Below, piece after piece: positions 24,896-36,725 of a stretch of DNA of 64,000 nucleotides (positions are counted from its first letter, which is position 1; every line of letters starts with the position of its first letter). The notes below the pieces were generated by a model. That model had not been told where the DNA came from, ran no database searches, and saw only the letters and a list, made by a program, of their open reading frames with translations. The stretch spans positions 3,534,001 through 3,598,000 of the forward strand of contig JAHRBC010000007.1 in the NCBI GenBank assembly GCA_022702545.1. Reading direction: 5' to 3'. The DNA comes from Phycomyces nitens (Eukaryota; Mucoromycota; Mucoromycetes; Mucorales; Phycomycetaceae). The position numbers and the translations under genes are program-made.

Positions 24896-25317
24896 TTACT
24901 CTTCATCAGCCTCTTCCTCGTTGGCAATGTTAAAGTACTTGAGCTCAAAGGTCTGCTTGTCAGTGGCAATGACACGGAGCCAGTCACGGATCTGATTCTT
25001 CTTCAAGAACTTCTTGGTGAGGTACTTGAGGTAACGCTTGGAGAAAGCAATAGAGGCAACAACGGTGATCTTGTTGTCAGCACCACGGGTGATTGTGACA
25101 GCATCAGTCAAGTTGTTGGTGCGTCCATCGACCTTGATACGGTCATGGAGATATTTTTCCTATAAAAGAAGTCAGTAATGCGACACAATCATCCATCTTT
25201 GTTTTTGCAACTTACAAAGGCAGCAGCATCAAAGATCTTATCATTGGCAGGACCGGAGCAGTCGATAATGAACTTGGCCTTCTTGGCAGCAACGGGAGTG
25301 GTCTTGACGGGAGCCAT
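24896..25317 (-). CDS. RPL22: 60S ribosomal protein eL22
   Basis: Two exons, 25317-25216 and 25159-24896, give 121 residues. Translation begins [16 protein letters not shown], then [32 protein letters not shown] and [20 protein letters not shown], and ends in the acidic EEEADEE tail, all characteristic of eL22. It is a structural RNA-binding component of the large ribosomal subunit. The intron (25160-25215, GT-AG) falls between AAF and EKYL. Codon use is clearly more GC-rich and biased than the surroundings, as expected of a highly expressed gene. Confidence 0.96.
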
Positions 25318-27677
25318 TTGATAAGATGTTTGTGATGGATTGAAGAATAAGAATACTCTAAAAAAACTTTTTCAATCCTTTTTGATACCATCCCAGAGGC
25401 TGGTCATCTTTCTGTCCGGACTATACGTTGTCCGGTGAGGCCCGGGATTTATATATTTATAGGCAATTTCGGTAACAGAAAGCTTGTAATTTTTATAAAA
25501 GAACAATTGGTTTGAACCTCTTATATTCTGTAGCAGTTAAAAGGTTCCTTGCCTAGTATTTTTTTATATCATTTCAAAGGCACCAACATGGAGCCTCACT
25601 CTTTAGAGAATTCCAAAGCATACTATGATCTAGTATTTATGGAATTAACTGCTATTTAATTTACAAAGATGTAAGCTCTATATGTATAAAGCTATGCTGA
25701 AACATTGATTGGAGATGTTTAAAGTACGTTTAAATTGCCAGAATTCTGAAATATTGAATATATCCTTTGAGACCAGTGTTTAGATACCCCCTTTTTTTGC
25801 CTTTTCTTCTTCTTCTCATTTTTACATGCCATTGGAAGATGTAAGGATTTTATGATTTAAACATGGATTGTGGGTGGTCAGGAGAAGAAAAGAAGTGTAC
25901 ATTGTACCATATTAGACGCACTGTATATGTATGCAGCTATATATGTATTGATCAAGGTTAAAATAATCTCGATATCCGGATACATTGATGCAAATGAAAT
26001 CCAAAGAGTGTATATATATATATATAAAGAGATTGTAGGCTAAGCTCTTGGGAATTGGTTCATTATAACAAATTGAATATTCATTCTTGTGAAATATTCT
26101 GTGGGTAAACAAGAGATTGGATATCTAATATTGTACCAAATGTTGCTGTAATTGGGAAATAGAATATGATAAACAGTAGCCAGCTAAATGGACCATTGTT
26201 CAAGGATAAAAACCTTTCAACATAGTTGGGTTTCTTGGTAATGGATTGACTCCAAATATCCAGATGCCTACCAACCTTTAACTTTATCTGTGAAATAATG
26301 TGCAGGGGTGAAACTCTTTATCCCCCGTTTATAGCAGCAAAAGAGAATGTTGGACGGTTTGCCTATTCTAGTTGGATTAGAGATTGTTCTGTGGTGCACG
26401 TTTGAATCCTAGGATCTATTGGTACATCAAGGGCCAGCTGAGATGCCCGATTATTATGAAGCTATGGATATTCTTGGAGCGGGGGTATCGAGTTGTGGCT
26501 CATATAATAATGATTATATTAATATTGAAATCAATATACAAAAATAAAAATAAAAACAAGCTGATGATAAAAGAGAATCTGAATGCATGCACACACATAT
26601 AGAGCGAATGAAAGGGAGTAATGCAAAGGATATTAATTGACTTGTATTTCTACGCACTAATCTCATAAACCACAAGGCTCCAAGTAAATATGACCTATTA
26701 AAAATGATTTCCCTTGTGATGAGCGATTAAAATAAAATCTATTATCATTTGCGCTATATTTATTTCCCCACAATCACTTGCTTTCCTTGTCAATATGTGC
26801 ACGTCCTTTTTTTATTATTTTTTTTTAGCCTGATGGCCACTAAATGGCAGTCTTTGTTCTTGATTGCTACTACCATGATAGATATCTATAAAATACATCT
26901 TTCTTTAATGTATTGGCATATCAATACTCAATATTCAATACTCAATACTCAATACTCAATACTCAATACTCAATATTCAATATCCAACCTCTGCAGCCAT
27001 CAAGTAATCCCTTTACTGCGATATAAAATTGCCAATAAAATAAGGATTGTGTCCTTGATAATGAAATACAACCCTTATTGTTAAATCGAATGAGACATTG
27101 ATAATGAATATTATGTGCAGAATAATACAAATACCTCAAATGATAGTGAATTCTTTTTTGGCTCAAAAATGATAAGAATTATGTGGTACGTGAGACAATA
27201 AGCGATTCAGAAATCTTCATGAATCGCACGGGTGTAGAATATTTTATATATATATATATATATATATTTTACATGTGTGACCATGAAACATACTTGGCCA
27301 GGACCTCTATGCAAAACACTGCATGTAGGTTTAAAAGAGCTTGGCTAGATACCAGAGTATCAAAAGAGGAAATACTGGGACAATTTGTGAGCTTCATTTT
27401 GTGGAAGATGGAAGATGTGCTCGCCAACGCAAGGATCTGGTCCCCTTGCTTGTCTTAAAGTCTGCCAATGATCGGCCAGGGCGGACTCCATGCGCCAGAC
27501 GACTGGCCAGTATTACGACTATTATTATGTTGGATCAGCATGACTACGGCCAAAACTGAACCATAAAGAACACACTGACAGGCAGATGAGCAACAAATAG
27601 AGGCTTTTTTTTTATGTTTCCTTTATAAACCCTGGATTTCTTGGGTATCTCTGTTTCTTTTTGTTTTTTCATACTAT
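25318..27677. other. Long intergenic stretch
   Basis: About 2.3 kb between divergent genes eL22 and PPN1. No convincing gene or RNA. It holds a TATATATATATA run near 26010-26026, another near 27247-27268, and the heptamer minisatellite at 26931-26986. The eL22 promoter lies at its left end. Confidence 0.6.
26931..26986. repeat. ACTCAAT heptamer tandem repeat
   Basis: Eight or so head-to-tail copies of a 7-base unit (TCAATAC/TCAATAT), with edge units diverged to TCAATAT. The unit is not a multiple of three and lies far from any gene. Confidence 0.9.
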
Positions 27678-29303
27678 ATGTACTCCATGTATTCGCCTAC
27701 CCTGATCTTGGTGACCGGATTCTCGATACTATTGGCCCTGATTTGGATATACCAACCGCCTTCAGTATATATCCTTCGAGGAATAACCAATGGTCCTCTT
27801 GTCAGGCACCCTCATGACAACTGGGAATCTCATCTACTGCCAGTGCGCCCAAGACAGCACGGATATTTCCTTCATATAACTGATATGCATGTAAATCAAA
27901 TCTACATATAATGGATCATTGTAATAACACAGTGATCTAGATAGACGAAGGCTATGTGTCAGGAGCAACTGTGGAATCTGCCTGTCACAAGCTATCCAGG
28001 GAATCTGATGTCATTCAAGTGGGCGGTCCATTAGGGGCACCTGGTGCAAAATGCGACTCACCCGTTCGCCTGGCACAAGAAACTCTTGACTGGGTTGCAC
28101 GCAACTGGCGAGACAAACTTGACTTTGTAGTTTGGACAGGCGACAACGCCAGGCAAGTTTCCAAAGAAGAAGAAGAAATAAAGGATCCTATAGATAATCT
28201 AACCCTGGCCTCGTAGACATGACTGGGACAAGACAAGAATGAGAAAACGTAAAGACATCTATGCCATTAACCGCCAAGTGACAGACATGGTCAAAAACGC
28301 TTTCTGGTCTCCTAGCCATCCTCCACTTCCCGTCGTGCCTTGTCTGGGAAATAACGATGTGTTTCCTCATAATGCTATTGATGACAAAGACCATGATCTG
28401 TTGTCCTTTTACGAAAAGTTGTGGCGGCCCTGGATCCCCAACAACCAGCGAAAATCATTTCGCCAGGGCGCTTATTTTGCCACTCAGGTCGCACCCCATC
28501 TCCGCATTCTTTCCATAAATACCCTCTTGTTCTTCAACCGGAATCCGTTGATAGATGACTGTGGGTCTAAAAACCACCCAGGAGATGCTCAGCTGGCCTG
28601 GATGAACGACCAACTTGGACTGGCAAGGCGAGAGAATACAAGAATCTACATAATGGGCCATGTCCCACCCAGTGCGCGTGATTTCAGGCCAGCCTGTCTA
28701 GACAACTATATGGCAGTCGTGTCTCGGTACGGTGATGTTGTCATGGGTCAGTTTTTTGGCCACTTGAACATGGACCATTTCATGCTCTATGACTCTCGTC
28801 AGCCCACAAACCAGACCTCTCGGCGGCAGACTGATAATGAGGGTGGTGACGTCCATGCCACTAGAGACATTGCTGAATATGTTCACTGGCTACGGGACAT
28901 GTACTCAGCCTTGGACCCTATCACAAGCGACCCTAATAAACTTCCAGACCATCCCGCGTCTCCCCTGGTAGTCCTACAGATAGCGCCGTCTGTTTTACCC
29001 ATTTACTGGCCCGCCATACGTATCTATCGCTATGAAACAAATCCCGGTTCCAGCTACGGGACCCTTCTTGGTTACGCACAGTATCATGCAAACCAAGTCT
29101 CATATGAAGCCACTCCTGCCAAGCCACTCGAATATCAGCTCGAATACACAACTGACACTCTCTATGGAATGCCAGATCTATCTCCAGAAAGCTACCATGC
29201 CCTGGCAAAGCAAATGGTGATGGGTGATGCAAAGGGTAATGCGACCTGGACAGCGTACATTCGAAACATGTTTGTCCAGGCACGAAATGATGAGTTTAAC
29301 TGA
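27678..29303 (+). CDS. PPN1: Endopolyphosphatase (PPN1-type metallophosphatase)
   Basis: Three exons, 27678-27890, 27941-28152 and 28217-29303, give 503 residues. It cleaves inorganic polyphosphate chains internally, in fungi at the vacuole. An N-terminal signal-anchor helix (PTLILVTGFSILLALIWIY) makes it a type II membrane protein. Metal-binding motifs appear in order: HITDMH, WTGDNARHD, CLGNND, MGHVPPSARD and GHLNMDHF. The second intron (28153-28216) starts with GC in AG|GCAAGT; only this splice restores the conserved NARHDWDKTR, while GT choices destroy the frame. It is divergent from eL22 across a long intergenic region. Family call is strong from motif order. Confidence 0.9.
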
Positions 29304-29484
29304 TATAGCATACATAAATTTATCCATAGAGACACATGTACAAAACTATTATTCATTTCCATACACATAAAATACACACCACAAAGGTGATTATAATAGA
29401 TAGATTTTTATATTTATCCAAAATGTCAACCATATATATATACATATATATATATAAACAAATACCACTCTCTCTCTCTCTTTT

Positions 29485-30832
29485 TTAAATATGAGTCTTT
29501 TCCAACTTTTTTACCAAATCCTCCTCTTCCTTTACATCGCCTCCCTTCACAGCAGGCTCGGCATTCTCGGCCTCTTCGGCTTTTTCAACCAACTCATCTT
29601 CAGAGTCCTCTTCTTCATCACTGTCAAGCTCCTCCATATCGTCCAGCTCGTCCAACGCATCTTCGTGATTCCACTCCTTGAGTGCCTCAACAAGAGCTTC
29701 CAATTCCTTTTCCTCTGCATCAAATTGGTTGCCGTTGAGTTCGAGATGAATGAGATCCTTGAGGTGGGATCGGATAGCCTTGGCGAGGATTTCAATCGCA
29801 TTGGCCTGGATCTCGTTGTATTGAAGGTGGAGATGGGTCAACCCTGTATTATTGCCACGGTTGAGAGAAATGGCCAGCTCCAAACCACCTTTCTTTGACA
29901 ACAGACAATCACCAACATTAAGAATCTTCAAAAGGGGCCATTCGACCAAGGCTGATGCCAGGGCATGGCTTCCCTTTGCTGTAAGAGTGTTGTCTTGGAG
30001 ATCAAGATGGCGCAGGTTCTTGCACTGAACCAATCCACCCATCAAAGTCTCGATTCCTTCAGGGCGAATTCCGTTTTGGGGCATGCACACGACCTCCAGA
30101 GTACCATGAGAAGCGAATGCGTCTGCCAATGCCTGAGAAGATCCATTCTCAAGACGGTTACGGCCGCAGATGATTGTGCGAAGGGAAGAAGGGCGACCCT
30201 CCAGACGGGCTTGGTCAGCTGAGGCCTGGAGAGCACGCGCAATCATCAATCCACCTCCAATGCCAAGTCCATTGTTGTTAAGACGCAAGGTTTGAAGGGT
30301 TTTTGAGTGAGCAATAAACTCGATCAATGGTTCAGCACCAGCAGGTCCAAACGCGTTATCTGAAAGGTCGAGTTCTGTCAACTGGGTCTTTTCAAGAGCA
30401 TCACACAAAGCCTTGAGGACAGCAGGAATTTCTGCCAGTAGGCGACCGGTGAAAATATCAGAGAGGATAGCAATCTGATATTTTTATATGTATACATGTG
30501 TATATAAATATATACACATACATATGCATATATATATATATATTTGTGTGTGTGTGTGTATGAATATTTAATGTGTTAATCGCGTAGTGTGTCTTGTATA
30601 GTCGTTATTCTTTTACCTTCAAGGTCTTTCTGGTGCTCAATGCAGCAGCAAGTGCCTTACCAGCCTCAACACCAATTGTGTTTCCACTGAGGATGATCTT
30701 TTGGAGATTGTCCATGCGCGAGATTGTATCACAGAACACCTTGACATCTTCAGCAGTGTTGAGCTTCAATCCTTTGCCTTCGATGGAGAAGACAGTGTTG
30801 TTTTCGAGGCAGTATTCGTTAATGGCAGACAT
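29485..30832 (-). CDS. RNA1: Ran GTPase-activating protein (RanGAP/Rna1)
   Basis: Two exons, 30832-30617 and 30474-29485, give 401 residues. It stimulates GTP hydrolysis by Ran in the cytoplasm and so sets the direction of nuclear transport. It is built of ribonuclease-inhibitor-type leucine-rich repeats (LTELDLSDNAFGPAGAEPL, LQTLRLNNNGLGIGGGL, LRHLDLQDNTLTAKGSHAL, LTHLHLQYNEIQANAIEIL), followed by a long acidic tail (DELDDMEELDSDEEEDSEDE), as in yeast Rna1. The catalytic-arginine region is consistent with IICGRNRLENGS. The start at 30832 gives MSAINEYCLENNTVFSIEGK; upstream codons are leader. The 142-base intron is unusually long for the window because it contains AT and GT microsatellites. 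Confidence 0.93.
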
Positions 30833-31180
30833 TTTGAAAGTGAGAATAAGAGAAACAAATGAAAACAATATATTTCAAGTACAATAACTTTTTTTTTGGG
30901 ATTTCTATAATTGCGTGGGCTGTGTGGACTTCGCTGCGTAAATTTTATTTTTATTATTATTTATTTATTTATTTTTTACAGAAAAAAAAATTGTTTCAAA
31001 ATCTAAATTAAATTTACTATTATAATAATGTAAATATGTTTTGATGGTGTTGTCTGTAATAAGATATTCACCTTTTTATCCCGTTATTCTGGTATTAGTT
31101 TTATGCAAAACAGAAAATACAATTGTTTGGAACTGACAAGAAAGAAAGAAATAAAGAAAGAAAAAGGTATATATTTTGGT
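30833..31180. other. Intergenic stretch
   Basis: RanGAP promoter side; AT-rich with TTTATTTATTTATT-like runs near 30945-30976. No gene seen. Confidence 0.5.
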
Positions 31181-31760
31181 TGTATATAGTATACCTTATC
31201 CAGCCTTGGTTATAGGGAGTGAGAGTATTGGTTTTGTTATTTCTGTCTAGAGCATATATACTAATTCCATAAAATTTTAACAAGTTGTGTCTTTCTTGAG
31301 TACCACAGATTTTCTTTTCTTAAAGGTTTTTGGAAAACAAATGGTAAAGGGAGACCAACAATACTTTTATCTACTTAACTATAGATTTCCAACTTTTGAC
31401 CAACTACAGTTTCTTCAAGACACACTTTTTTACAGATATCCTTGTATAACCCAGGGGAGACTTGAGATCTTTTAAAATGTTTGTATATTTTTTGCCTTGC
31501 TTCTTCAAGAACAATAGATGGGTTATTGTCAAACATTGTTGATTGAGGTTTAGGAATTGTGTTGAGATCAATAAGCATTAAAGGTTGTCATTTTCGATAA
31601 CTATACTATCATAAAAGACTAGAAGCGATTCTTTTTCAGGGTTATAATGATCAAGTCCATTTTGTAGAATTAAATGAAAAGCGTCTCAATTTTTTTTTAA
31701 TTCGTCTAAAAAATCATTCACTGTCAATCTCAAGTAAAAACACTGTATTATTATTATTAT
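31181..31760 (-). pseudogene. Tc1/mariner-type transposon relic, copy 1
   Basis: Degenerate minus-strand coding that lines up with the second relic at 61300-62420. Shared parts include a block reading ALDRNNKTNTLTPYN near 31200-31255, NPSIVLEEARQKIYKHF near 31470-31545, and the non-coding block ending in CAATCTCAAGTAAAAACACT near 31723-31747. Copy 1 lacks the helix-turn-helix part present in copy 2. The frame is broken repeatedly. The family call rests on my memory of Mucoromycota Tc1-like transposases and on the better-preserved copy 2. It is not functional. Confidence 0.5.
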
Positions 31761-31785
31761 TATTTCCTCTCTTTCTTTTTTGATT

Positions 31786-32602
31786 TTACTTTAATAAAAA
31801 TAGGCAAAACATGGAACGGCGCTTGGAAGAAAGGGTGGAGCGTTGTGTAGATATTTGTGGACAGGTCTTGTCTATTGGACTGATGGGCATATCAGACATA
31901 CTCTCGGTTGGCGACAATCCAGAAGAACTGCTGAGAGGTGGAACTAGAGAAGCACGACGGCTTTTAACAGAGGAGTCGTCTTTGGACTTGATTCTTTGGA
32001 TCTTTTGGCGAAAGAAATTGGACGATTTCCGCAACATAGTCAGAGGTGGCTCTTGTGCAGCCATATGAGAAAGTTCCTCATGATCATTGTGAGTGCTGGT
32101 AGTACTAGCACTGACAAAATCAGCCTCTTGAGGGACATAATTGTCTTCTTCAACAAATAGGCTCTGTGGTACGGACAATATAAGTTTGTTTTCAATTTCA
32201 TTAGTTGTGGAGCATAGTTGGATAGGTTCAAATAGATGGATTGGCTCATCTGGTCCACTAAGGAAATCTGCCAGAGGATCTTCAAACACAACAGGTTCTT
32301 TTAGGATAAGTGTCGTAGGTTCCTTGACTTCTTCTTGCTCTTCTTTTTCTTCTGTCTTTGGTAGTTCAATCTGCTTGTCTTCTTCAGATTGTAATGCTGG
32401 AATATCCTATGGACAATGGATTGGGTTTAATGAGTTGTTTTGGGATTTCAAATAATCTTACAGTCAATATAAACACTTGGTTACGAATTATTGATGTTCT
32501 CGTATCAAATTGATGCATCAGATCAGCCGAAAAAGAGTCCATTGGCGCATCGAGCGAGAGTTGAAAGTCAAGAGGTAAAGCAATCGATTGTGTTGAAGTC
32601 AT
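31786..32602 (-). CDS. Unknown acidic/serine-rich protein (253 aa)
   Basis: Two exons, 32602-32462 and 32406-31786, join in phase 0. The protein starts MTSTQSIALPLDFQLSLD, has a Glu-rich segment (KTEEKEEQEEVKEP, about residues 58-71), then a Ser-rich, basic C-terminal part (SSNFFRQKIQRIKSKDDSSV, PLSSSSGLSPTESMSD, SSKRRS) that looks disordered and phosphorylatable. It ends MFCLFLLK. No domain recognised, no signal peptide or membrane helix. It lies directly next to the transposon relic, but its composition and intron suggest a host gene. Confidence 0.6.
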
Positions 32603-33291
32603 CTAAGGCAAGTATTTATAAACCTATATTAACAGCTTATATATATATATATATTTATTACTTACTCTTTATATTTCTTTTTTTTAAAAAAAAACAGAGT
32701 ATTTCTGAATATTTTACGAAATAAAGGAGAGGATATAAAGACGAAGAAAAGGGAAGAATAATGGAGGATATTTTTGTGGGCATCTTTTGGTCACCCTTCT
32801 TTTAATGCTGCCATAAAATGCAGGGAGAAGGGATGAGGAGGAAGAGGGAGGAAGATGAGAAAGTGGTTAGGTCAATTCAGATCAATCAAGTAGCATCAAC
32901 AGAAAACCATCCAACACGCCACCCAAAACCTTGTAATTGCAATTGGAAACAAAAATGAATTTGTATTGAATGGAAACAAAGGTCGTTAGAATAGCTACTA
33001 CTTGATGTGATGGTATTGCGCTTGATATCTCTAACGGCAAGACCAGTACATTAAAGGGGCTTTTAATGGTTGATTTCGAATAAGTTGGCTGTTATTTACA
33101 AGATTTTTAATATCTTTCTCTCTTCTTTATTACCAAGTCCAGGTTGAATACATGTATAAAAAAAAACAATAGAAATCCAATCTTCATGTCGAGTCTTGCA
33201 AGGCAATGCTTCGTCTGATAGTATACATTAGGTGTATGTATGCGGTATTTATCATTGCTCTTATTTTCTCATTATAATTCTTTTCTTTACT
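32603..33291. other. Intergenic stretch
   Basis: Contains a TATATATATATA run at 32639-32654 and a T/A palindrome (eight T then nine A) near 32679-32696. No gene seen. Confidence 0.55.
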
Positions 33292-34147
33292 CTATTGCCT
33301 CAGAGCCCTGAGACGCTGACTCAGAATCTCATCTTGACTGGGTTCCTTTTCTTCAACCTGTTGCTGAATGATATTACTAGGAGCCAACTGTGACAATTGC
33401 TGGTTAAGCTCCAACCCATGCTCATCTGCCACCTGCTGCATCAAAGAGTCTACTTCTGACTGTGGTGTCATGGTAGATGTTGTTCCTGCCATAGCCCCTT
33501 CCATGTACTGAGTCTGTACATCAAGATCCTCAAATTGCGACTCGAACTTATCCATCACCATGGAAATCTATAGGCATTTTATGTTGAGTCTTGTTGAATT
33601 CTCCATTTTACCCATCTACCTTTTCAAGATTCATAGACTCCATTGCTCTATCCATACCCTTTACAACATTAGCCATTGATGCGCTAACCTATAAATAAGA
33701 CCAATTAGCAATAATACCAATATATCATATTGTACCTTGCGCATCGTAATCGCAGTTTGAACCCGACTCGCAGTGGCATCGATGCGAGACGACAGACGCA
33801 ATAGGTTCAATGCTTCGTTTTTCTTACGTATCGCATTTGCTGCATAGATACGAGCACTCTCTGTATTTCCATCCTGCATTGCCTATACAAATCACAACCC
33901 CCCCATACAACAAGAGGCAAAAAGGGAATTTATATACATGTATCTGTTGCCTAGCAACAAACCAAACCTACCTTTTTCATCTTCAACTTTTCTGTGGCTT
34001 CATCCTTTTGGCATTTCTTGGATTGTTTATTGAGCTGTTTAGCTGTAAACTATAGTTGAATGACGAGATTAGGATAGATTGAAGATTGTGTTTGATGATT
34101 ATGATCTTGATGTACCTTTAGTTGGAAAAGATTATCTATTGAAAATA

Positions 34148-34178
<31 letters not shown>

Positions 34179-34238
34179 TTACTAGATTGCATGGAATCTA
34201 ATATACTCGATCAATAACCTACTCTCTAGGCCACTCAT
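33292..34238 (-). CDS. DID2: ESCRT-III-associated protein DID2/CHMP1 (VPS46)
   Basis: Six exons, 34238-34223, 34135-34116, 34049-33972, 33882-33736, 33688-33620 and 33567-33292, give 201 residues. The helical Snf7-type core is recognisable from [53 protein letters not shown] and [20 protein letters not shown]. It ends with [13 protein letters not shown], an exact MIM1 motif ([D/E]xxLxxRLxxL[K/R]) that recruits the Vps4 MIT domain. The product helps disassemble ESCRT-III and regulates multivesicular body sorting. The first exon encodes only five residues plus one base (MSGLE), typical of the highly fragmented genes here. Identification is very secure. Confidence 0.95.
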
Positions 34239-34739
34239 GATGCAGTAGAAATCTGTTGATATAAAATAGTGTGCCTGTCTTGAAACTACCAAGTCGATTA
34301 TGGTCGTTCGCTATGCCACAAAAACCACAATTGAACCTGACGTTTTAGCTTGGGATTCCGAAACTAAACTTTTGTGGTGTAAATAGGCTTCTTGGCACAA
34401 GCATGTGTTAATGAACATTAGGGTGGATATCAATAAAGACCAAACTGATAAATCAGATTTAAAGGTGGCAATCCACCATTCAAAAAAGATATTTTTGGAT
34501 TGCAAGTTTAAGCCATTTGTAATATCTCTTTTATTAATAATAATAATAATAATATTGGTTTTCAATGGAAAAAATTGTGTTTTGGAGCTTTAAAGGTAGA
34601 TTAACCAATTATGATGATTATCTTGTGGATAATTGTATTATAAAAAATATGGTATACATCAAGGGCTCTTTATCCTTACATGTATAGAGATACTTGAAGT
34701 TTGGCTATTATTTACTATATTGGCTTGATATAATGGCGT
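34239..34739. other. Intergenic stretch
   Basis: Between the DID2 promoter and the SET gene 3' end. An AAT/ATT trinucleotide run sits near 34534-34557. No gene seen. Confidence 0.55.
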
Positions 34740-35357
34740 CTACATTACATGTCTATCCCGCTCATCAAGTAATGTCTGGATGTGCTTGCTCAATTTGAAT
34801 TTCTCGAGCTTCTGGCGGTTCACTGAACTAGCCCCACTGACAAGTCTGATGCACTAATAAAGCATCTTAATGAGCCACACTGACATCTATCTATTGACCA
34901 TAATCATCGTTATTATTATCATCCATTTACCTTTGAAGATCCACACCAACATTCAAATGGCTGGGCTGTTTTATAATAACAATATTATCATTATTATTAA
35001 AAATCCAACATCATAATTCCCACGCTTACCCATTTCCCATTCGGTTGAAGGATAAAAGAAGGTGAGTCCCTGACCAGCCTTGATATCCACTAGTGCTACG
35101 ATAGCAAGTCTGTCAATGTCAAGATATGTTGTGGGATCGCATGAATGGTCAAGGTACAAAAGGTCACTGTTGAGTTCGACATGCTCTGTGCATGAGATCT
35201 GTACAGATGAGTATCGCTTTGGACCAGGCGTGAGACCAGTCAGGTCAGCAATAGTATCGCCTGCCTTAAAGTCCTTTTCTGCAACCAGACATGACGAGAA
35301 TGAGCCTTTACGATGGATGACCTTGAATAGGCCGGGATGAGATTGTTCTTTTGACAT
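34740..35357 (-). CDS. Minimal SET-domain protein with post-SET cysteines
   Basis: Three exons, 35357-35030, 34965-34931 and 34853-34740, give 158 residues starting MSKEQSHPGLFKV. SET hallmarks: LVAEKDFKAGDTIADLTG at the domain start, LLYLDHSCDPTTYLD (the NHSC-type pseudoknot motif with Asp-His-Ser-Cys), GQGLTFFYPSTEWEM (in place of E(I/L)TYDY), and FECWCGSSKC, a post-SET CxCx4C. SET proteins methylate lysines on histones or other proteins using S-adenosylmethionine. The domain is short, with little insert sequence, and lacks pre-SET or reader domains. Replacement of the usual catalytic Tyr motif by FFYPS leaves activity open; Tyr in FFY may serve. I do not know the substrate or named orthologue. 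Confidence 0.78.
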
Positions 35358-36413
35358 CAAACTTGGGGTTTCAAGAAAGTAAAATGAACTAGAATAGAGG
35401 AGCTTTAAATCCTCTTTAAAGAATCCCAGAAAGGTTATTTTTAAACAATGGCCCGGTTTCTGTAGGACAAGTGCAAGTTCACCTTTAATGTTCCAACACA
35501 AGTAAAAGCAATTGTTGGAGATGTAGTGTCTAATTGAAAGGCTTAGAGTTTCGACAAAGGTTCAGAGAAATATGTACCTTTTTTTTTCCCTGTTTGCCAT
35601 ATTCACTATATTATTCAATTGTGACTGACATTGATGATTCTAGTCTATGAGATCTATTGGTATGATTAGATAAAGAGGCTACATTGTCAACTTGACCTAA
35701 AAGATAATTGAATCACTCTATATAACTATAATGAATAAATATAGAAAGAAATGATGGTTGGTTTGTCATGTACAGCTGGTAAAAGGCACTAATAAGTGCT
35801 TTTATTTGTTAATGGCATTGCATTTGCCCAATGTAAATGTGGACAGAAATAGCCTTTGATCAGAATACAGAGAGTTGTTTTTAACAGCCTATTTTCCAGA
35901 TTGTACACCTATATATAACGTGGCTATAGATATCTTATGGTTCTGTCTGGGTTGCAGTGGTCATAAAGTATTGAAATCTGACCCAAGCCAAATGGTTATT
36001 TTCTGATTTTTAGCTTGGGCCTTGGAGATACATAAAGGTTTATATATATATATATGTGAAGTTTACTTTTCTAGGTCAAGAATATTTTTATAGGAACAAT
36101 TCCATTTTCACCGATTAGATTGCTCAAAATATCCTCGAGATATATACATATATAATTATTATTTAAAAAAAATGATGAAGCTCATCTTAACAGCTGGTTA
36201 TACAAAACCAAAGACAAGGCAAAGTTCATGGCTTTTATCTATACAATCATGATTTATTTACCAAGAGTAAAAGCACTTTCTTTTATCATATATATATAAT
36301 ACTCTTTTTCTTTAGACTTTTGTGACGACTTGGTTTTTTTTATTGCATTTTTCTTTGTTGAAAAAATAAAGGTGGATAATCTTTGGGTGAATGTGAATAG
36401 GTGTGAGAGGCCC
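35358..36413. other. Intergenic stretch
   Basis: About 1 kb, AT-rich, with TATATATATATA runs near 36040 and 36288. No gene seen. Confidence 0.55.
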
Positions 36414-36688
36414 TTATAATATAATACAGCATTTACAGCGAGATGCCACTTCAAGGCTATTAGCATCTATAAAATCAGATAAGAATCAAGTAACAGGATT
36501 ATGTTTGTTGTAATTATCACCTTCATTGACCTTTGTAGTGTATGGCCGGTAGACTAGGTGAACAATAGTGGCCTGGCCACTTTTAAGACGATTGGCTTTA
36601 TATAAATTATAAAATAAATGTACATTAAATACACATTTATACATGTATGATTACTTTCACCCAACCACACCCACACCCACACCCACAC

Positions 36689-36725
<37 letters not shown>

